From positions 44,639-55,347 of the forward strand of contig CAJTKV010000010.1 of the NCBI GenBank assembly GCA_910577075.1: a stretch of 10,709 bases of DNA, written 5' to 3'. The number at the start of each line of letters is the position of its first letter. Within the stretch, counting starts at the first letter, position 1. This document shows, one piece after another, positions 7,652 to 10,709 of this stretch. The translations under genes and the position numbers were made by a program. The stretch comes from an uncultured Bacilli bacterium. Lineage in GTDB: Bacteria; Bacillota_I; Bacilli_A; RF39; UBA660. The notes below the pieces were generated by a model. The model had not been told where the DNA came from and did not search any database. It was given only the letters and a program-made list of their open reading frames with translations.

Positions 7652-7680
7652 ATAATACACGTTAAATATAAGAAAAACAA
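7652..7680 (-). promoter_or_regulatory. Promoter of the 542-residue gene (and perhaps ligA)
   Basis: The -10 is TATTAT (7657-7652) and the -35 is TTGTTT (7680-7675) with a 17-bp spacer. The -35 lies in the descending arm and U-tract of the preceding operon's terminator, so the two signals share sequence. ATG 7627 is 24 bp past the -10. Confidence 0.45.
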
Positions 7681-7698
7681 GATTAAATTATCTTGTCC
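7667..7698 (-). terminator. Intrinsic terminator of the Nudix-nucleotidyltransferase-lipoprotein operon
   Basis: On the minus strand GGACAAGAT and ATCTTGTTT pair over nine positions (seven Watson-Crick, two G-U), with loop AATTTA, followed by a U-rich tail (TTCTTATATTT). The hairpin begins four bases after the lipoprotein TAA (7705-7703). Pairing can be extended weakly outward through AAGAAA. Confidence 0.8.
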
Positions 7699-7702
7699 TT
7701 TC

Positions 7703-8134
7703 TTAATAATAAAATTCTTCTTCCTTACTAGTTTTTTGATTATAGACATAGAAGAATGCTCCATACCAAGTATTTCCACATTCATCTTTTATTTGTCGAC
7801 AATCATAGGCAAAGACATCTTTATTGATATTATCACTTATATCTAAGAATGCTAGGTTTCCCTCTTTCATACATTCTTTCTTCGTTTTATAAGCATAACT
7901 ATATTTTTTATCAAACTTCTTTACGCGACATGCAGTCGTCTTTTTTGTTGTAGTTGTTTTTTCTTTTATTGTAGTTTTTTCTGTCGTACTAGTAGTACTC
8001 GTTGTTGTTGTTATTGATGTCGAACTTGATGTCGTTGATGAACTTACATCCACATCTTTAATATCAGAATTTTTCTTTTCACATCCACATATTATAAATG
8101 TCAATGCACATAAAACAATTAAATATCTCTTCAT
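7703..8134 (-). CDS. Small secreted lipoprotein with Ser/Thr-rich linker
   Basis: It is 143 residues from ATG 8134. This start is chosen over an upstream one at 8182 because it puts a lipoprotein signal peptide at the N-terminus: MKRYLIVLCALTFIICGC, a basic start, hydrophobic core and lipobox I-C-G-C with lipidated Cys18. After cleavage by signal peptidase II the protein should be held on the outer face of the membrane. Residues about 31-67 are almost only Ser, Thr and Lys, a flexible spacer that may be glycosylated. The C-terminal domain (about 68-143) has four cysteines (69, 88, 112, 119), enough for two disulfides, and ends in aromatic strands (NTWYGAFFYVYN). No known family is recognised. 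It lies 4 bp after the preceding gene with only a weak ribosome site (GTGGA), so translation is probably coupled. It is the last gene of its operon. Confidence 0.8.
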   Translation of the reverse strand: MKRYLIVLCALTFIICGCEKKNSDIKDVDVSSSTTSSSTSITTTTSTTSTTEKTTIKEKTTTTKKTTACRVKKFDKKYSYAYKTKKECMKEGNLAFLDISDNINKDVFAYDCRQIKDECGNTWYGAFFYVYNQKTSKEEEFYY

Positions 8135-8138
8135 AATT

Positions 8139-9035
8139 TTATTTCCACAAATCTTCTGGATAAACTCCCGAGGCAATTTCACTTCTAATAAATTCTTCTA
8201 ACGCTTGCTTATCTTCTTTATAAGTCATTCCCATCCAATGAGCTGTTGTATTAACTACGCGAATTGTTTTGCCATTTTTGATGTCTTCGTCCATTATATC
8301 TGGAAGTAACATTTCATAATCTAATAAATGATCTTGATTATTGGCAAAAGCATCATGCATATCATTACCAATCGTATTTAAGATATCTTTAGTAAATCCA
8401 TTCATCAACATTGATACTGGATGATCCTTTTCGACGTAGAATTCCTCTTTAGACTCATCTAAAGGAGTACAATTAACTTTTTCGCCATCTAAGATACATG
8501 AACTCTCTGTAACGGACTTAACAATGCCATTTTCATGAACTATAACGCCCCTTTTAACTGCACCATTCTCGGATAAAGTATCACTAATTGCATACCCTGG
8601 TATTATATAATCGTTTGTATCATCAATTCCAAGAGATAATACTCTAAATGCATCATCACCATAGAAATCATCAGCAGTAATAATACCAAAATTTCCATTT
8701 ATATAATCTCTTGCTGCATAAACAGCATGTGCTGTACCCCAAGGTTTACGTCTTCCCTCTGGAACGACAAATCCCTCAGGAATATCTTCTAATCTTTGGA
8801 AGGCATATTCAACTTTAACCTTATCCTCTACGCGTGATCCAATAGTTTCTTTGAATATATCATAATTTTCCTCTTTTATAACAAAGACGATTTTATTGAA
8901 ACCATATCTAATAGCCGAATAAATCGAATAATCTATAATAAATTCCCCATTTGGACCAACTGGTTCAATTTGTTTCATTCCGCCAAAACGACTACCCATT
9001 CCAGCAGCTAATATAACTAATGTTTTTTCCTTCAT
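8139..9035 (-). CDS. Sugar-1-phosphate nucleotidyltransferase-like protein (NTP_transferase family)
   Basis: It is 298 residues from ATG 9035, with AGGAGAG directly upstream overlapping the Nudix stop. A longer frame to 9068 would overlap the Nudix gene and lacks a ribosome site. The N-terminus has the nucleotide-binding signature LAAGMGSRFGG (9-19) with K21 and PVGPNG. KPWGTAHAV (97-105) and the metal-binding ADDFYG (121-126) follow. These are features of enzymes that join a nucleoside triphosphate and a sugar or alditol phosphate, giving an NDP-sugar and pyrophosphate for cell-surface polysaccharide synthesis. The compact size, without a C-terminal hexapeptide-repeat domain, and the GSRFGGMKQ form fit a generic bacterial group whose substrate I cannot name. 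It is the middle gene of an operon with the Nudix protein (10 bp gap) and the lipoprotein. Confidence 0.88.
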   Translation of the reverse strand: MKEKTLVILAAGMGSRFGGMKQIEPVGPNGEFIIDYSIYSAIRYGFNKIVFVIKEENYDIFKETIGSRVEDKVKVEYAFQRLEDIPEGFVVPEGRRKPWGTAHAVYAARDYINGNFGIITADDFYGDDAFRVLSLGIDDTNDYIIPGYAISDTLSENGAVKRGVIVHENGIVKSVTESSCILDGEKVNCTPLDESKEEFYVEKDHPVSMLMNGFTKDILNTIGNDMHDAFANNQDHLLDYEMLLPDIMDEDIKNGKTIRVVNTTAHWMGMTYKEDKQALEEFIRSEIASGVYPEDLWK

Positions 9036-9045
9036 AAATACTCTC

Positions 9046-9588
9046 CTATAATCTAAACAAATAATCATTTAATGCATCATAACATGCTTCTCTATCAACT
9101 AACATTTTCTTTTCACGCATTTCATTTAGTTCTGTAATAGTTACAAATTTAATTGCGTTTACTTCACTTTTTTGATATCTTATATTTTCGATATTTAATC
9201 CATTCTGTCTTAAAATAAAGAAATCATAAAATTGCCTTTCGACAAAGTCATCAGAAAATATTTGTTCTTTTCTAAAAGAAAACATAAATCTAAAATCTTT
9301 AACTTCAACACTATAACCTAAGCTTACACTGACTTCTTCACTTATCTCTCGTGCGGCTGCCATTAAAGAATCTTGTCCACTTGAAATATGACCCGCCGCG
9401 GATATATCCCACATCCCAGCATTTTTCTCTTTATCTAAAGCTCTCTGTTGAATTAAAATCTCATTCTTTTCATTGACAATAGCTACGACGATTGCTCGGT
9501 GCCATAGTCCTTTTTTATGTACTTCATCTCTTGGTAAAACCTTTCCAGTTTTAATCCCATTTTCATCTAATACATCGATTAATTCCAT
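9046..9588 (-). CDS. Nudix hydrolase, IPP-isomerase-like subgroup
   Basis: It is 180 residues from ATG 9588 (MELIDVLDENG). The start is fixed by a strong AAGGAG (9601-9596) seven bases upstream; the longer frame to 9648 has none. The pattern fits the YfcD/isopentenyl-diphosphate-isomerase-like group: DVLDENGIKTGK...R20..VHKKGLWHRA at the N-terminus, QQR47, then GMWDISAAGH. The Nudix box runs 66-88 (GHISSGQDSLMAAAREISEEVSV). REIxEE, which binds the metal and does the catalysis, is intact, but the first Glu of the consensus GX5E is Gln72 and the EExG glycine is Ser87. Members hydrolyse nucleoside diphosphates linked to another group; true isomerases also belong to this fold, but here the substrate is unknown. 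It is the first gene of a three-gene operon. Confidence 0.88.
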   Translation of the reverse strand: MELIDVLDENGIKTGKVLPRDEVHKKGLWHRAIVVAIVNEKNEILIQQRALDKEKNAGMWDISAAGHISSGQDSLMAAAREISEEVSVSLGYSVEVKDFRFMFSFRKEQIFSDDFVERQFYDFFILRQNGLNIENIRYQKSEVNAIKFVTITELNEMREKKMLVDREACYDALNDYLFRL

Positions 9589-9595
9589 TAACTTT

Positions 9596-9601
9596 CTCCT
9601 T
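9596..9601 (-). promoter_or_regulatory. Ribosome-binding site that sets the Nudix start at 9588
   Basis: AAGGAG stands seven bases before ATG 9588, the strongest Shine-Dalgarno sequence in the window. Confidence 0.75.
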
Positions 9602-9625
9602 TCACTTATTAAACACCATATTAAA

Positions 9626-9634
9626 ATTATATCA
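9626..9634 (-). promoter_or_regulatory. Extended -10 promoter of the Nudix operon
   Basis: TGATATAAT (9634-9626) is a TGn-extended -10 with a perfect TATAAT. The region where a -35 would sit is the T-run of the Fic gene terminator (TTTTTT at 17 bp), so a -35 contact is weak at best. A TTGTCT (9648-9643) is too close, at an 11-bp spacer. Confidence 0.6.
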
Positions 9635-9646
9635 ATATTAATAGAC

Positions 9647-9675
9647 AAAAAAAAGAGAATTTTTATTTAATTCTC
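9647..9675 (-). terminator. Intrinsic terminator of the Fic gene, with the stop codon in its loop
   Basis: On the minus strand GAGAATT and AATTCTC form a 7-bp stem with loop AAATAAA, followed by eight T. The TAA stop (9665-9663) lies in the loop and the last codons (Arg-Ile-Lys) are in the ascending arm and loop. Confidence 0.8.
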
Positions 9676-10589
9676 ATTTTTACTATTAATTGTTTAATCT
9701 CATCTGGTTCCATCTTCGCCATTGATTCAATATTATTTAAAGATGTCATTAATTTTTCTTTCTGAGACATTTGATAAAATAACTGTTCATCAATCATATC
9801 TAATATAAAGTTAAACCATAAATTAAGTTCATCATTATTATCATGTTCCATATCAAACCATATATCATTAATTCTCTTAGCATAAGTTAATTGATTCAAA
9901 AGTAAATTAGGCGATATATTAAATGGACTAATTTTCAAATTCATACCATAAATTTCATTAATTAAATTGGTAAACTTCATACCATATAAAAGTCTTGCAG
10001 TTCTCTTATTTCCATCAGAAAATGGTTGAATTCTTGCGCATAATAGATGAATTAAAGCACTTTTAAAGAAGGGATTAGTATTAATAACTGATAAAGATCT
10101 TGATTTATAAAGTTCAATAAGTTGATCCATAAAGAATTTAATATCTTCTTTTTCAACACCGCGCCAGAAGATTAATTCTCCCTGTTGGGTTACCTTGCTA
10201 ACCTTTACATTAGTTACTCGATATCCTGGATTATCACAAGGCTGACCTGTTGCATTCATAACAAATTGATGCAAATCTTGTATTCGTTTATGATTAATAC
10301 TCAATGAATTAAAGAATAAATTATTCTTATCAATTAAGTCAAAATTAATCATTTTAGCATGTTCCATCTTAAAGGAACTAATTAATTCCTCATAAAATTG
10401 TGATATCCAAAAAGTTACAACTGCATAATCATCAAATTGCTTTAAAAACTTCATATATTCATCGAATTCTCGATTAGTATCCTCCATATGCTCTAAAACT
10501 CTATTATTAAGTTTAATACGTTCAACATACTCCTGAAAATAAAATCTTTTTATTGGTACATCATTCATCCCGTTTTTTGGTGCTGACAT
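9663..10589 (-). CDS. Fic-domain protein with Gln replacing the catalytic His
   Basis: It is 308 residues from ATG 10589, with GAGGGG upstream and a good promoter. Fic proteins usually transfer AMP to Ser, Thr or Tyr of a target protein. The core motif HPFxDGN(G/K)RxxR is found at 188-199 as QPFSDGNKRTAR. The phosphate-binding and metal-binding residues (D192, N194, R196, R199) are kept, but the His that activates the target hydroxyl is Gln188 (codon CAA at 10028-10026). An N-terminal helix at 67-77, EELISSFKMEH, lines up with the inhibitory [ST]xxxE[GN] motif of class II Fic proteins (S72, E76), with His77 at the G/N place. The stretch before the core (NPFFKSALIHLLCARI) and the C-terminal helices are typical. 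AMP transfer is therefore expected to be reduced or absent; a different chemistry or a regulatory role is possible. It is a monocistronic unit. Confidence 0.85.
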   Translation of the reverse strand: MSAPKNGMNDVPIKRFYFQEYVERIKLNNRVLEHMEDTNREFDEYMKFLKQFDDYAVVTFWISQFYEELISSFKMEHAKMINFDLIDKNNLFFNSLSINHKRIQDLHQFVMNATGQPCDNPGYRVTNVKVSKVTQQGELIFWRGVEKEDIKFFMDQLIELYKSRSLSVINTNPFFKSALIHLLCARIQPFSDGNKRTARLLYGMKFTNLINEIYGMNLKISPFNISPNLLLNQLTYAKRINDIWFDMEHDNNDELNLWFNFILDMIDEQLFYQMSQKEKLMTSLNNIESMAKMEPDEIKQLIVKMRIK

Positions 10590-10613
10590 AATAATCCCCT
10601 CAATTCGCGGACT

Positions 10614-10642
10614 ATTATAGCAAAATTCCTTAAATAATGCAA
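10614..10642 (-). promoter_or_regulatory. Promoter of the Fic gene
   Basis: A perfect TATAAT (10619-10614) with TGC extension and a TTGCAT -35 (10642-10637) at a 17-bp spacer form the best promoter in the window. ATG 10589 lies 24 bp past the -10. Confidence 0.7.
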
Positions 10643-10672
10643 AATTCTAGAGCTTTGTTAATTTAAATGTGA

Positions 10673-10691
10673 AGTGCAACAAAGTTGCATT
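10673..10691. repeat. Short inverted repeat near the right edge
   Basis: AGTGCAAC and GTTGCATT pair over eight positions (one G-T) around AAA. No T-run follows on either strand, so it is not a clear terminator. It may belong to an element or gene that lies beyond the window. The rest of 10643-10709 holds no gene I can support. Confidence 0.4.
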
Positions 10692-10709
10692 GAAAAAGAC
10701 ATATGAGTA

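Noticed and set aside
7916..8045. Low-complexity GTT/AGT-like repeats as a possible tandem-repeat locus
   Set aside because: They are codons of the Ser/Thr-rich linker of the lipoprotein and show no regular repeat unit.
9473..9670. Plus-strand open frame opposite the Nudix start
   Set aside because: It crosses the Nudix promoter and the Fic terminator and lacks a ribosome site.
1..10709. Mycoplasma-type genetic code (TGA as Trp)
   Set aside because: TGA serves as a stop for the genes ending at 419 and 2620, and tryptophans checked are TGG, for example the one near the end of the nucleotidyltransferase at 8139.
1..10709. CRISPR array, tRNA or rRNA gene
   Set aside because: No spaced direct repeats and no tRNA- or rRNA-like sequence were seen; nearly all of the window is coding and the gaps are short.

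Overview
This is an AT-rich window, roughly 30% GC by eye, in which every supported gene lies on the minus strand. Genes are tightly packed, ribosome-binding sites are of the GGAGG/AGGTGAT type, -10 boxes read TATAAT, and terminators are simple hairpin plus U-tract. TGA is used as a stop (for example at 419 and 2620) and tryptophans are read from TGG, so the code is the standard one and not that of Mycoplasma. This fits a low-GC Gram-positive bacterium of the Bacilli/Erysipelotrichia/RF39 sort. The species cannot be told from the window. No phage, CRISPR array or complete insertion sequence is visible.

Layout in the direction of transcription (right to left). (a) 10642-9647: a single-gene unit for a Fic-domain protein with its own promoter and terminator; its core motif has Gln in place of the catalytic His. 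(b) 9634-7667: a three-gene operon made of a Nudix hydrolase of the isopentenyl-diphosphate-isomerase-like type, a sugar-nucleotidyltransferase-like protein and a small Ser/Thr-rich lipoprotein, ending in a terminator. (c) 7680-3978: an unrecognised 542-residue protein that looks like a repeat-built beta-propeller, then ligA (NAD-dependent DNA ligase), then a terminator. (d) 3921-1503: an unrecognised acidic 424-residue protein, then a nucleotidyltransferase-fold protein. (e) 1490-390: a second nucleotidyltransferase-fold protein, a 346-residue paralogue of the previous one, with its own promoter and terminator. (f) 377-1: the N-terminal part of a membrane-anchored protein that runs off the left edge.

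LigA is the only gene whose role is certain (sealing nicks in replication and repair). The Nudix and sugar-nucleotidyltransferase genes are recognisable families with unknown substrates. The most interesting items are the tandem nucleotidyltransferase paralogues, which have a duplicated helical C-terminal module and different departures from the active-site consensus; the Fic protein that lacks its catalytic His; and terminator hairpins that incorporate or touch the stop codon in all five terminated units. I see no convincing evidence of a complete new defence or mobile system, though the 424-residue protein plus the two paralogues is the best candidate for an undescribed module.
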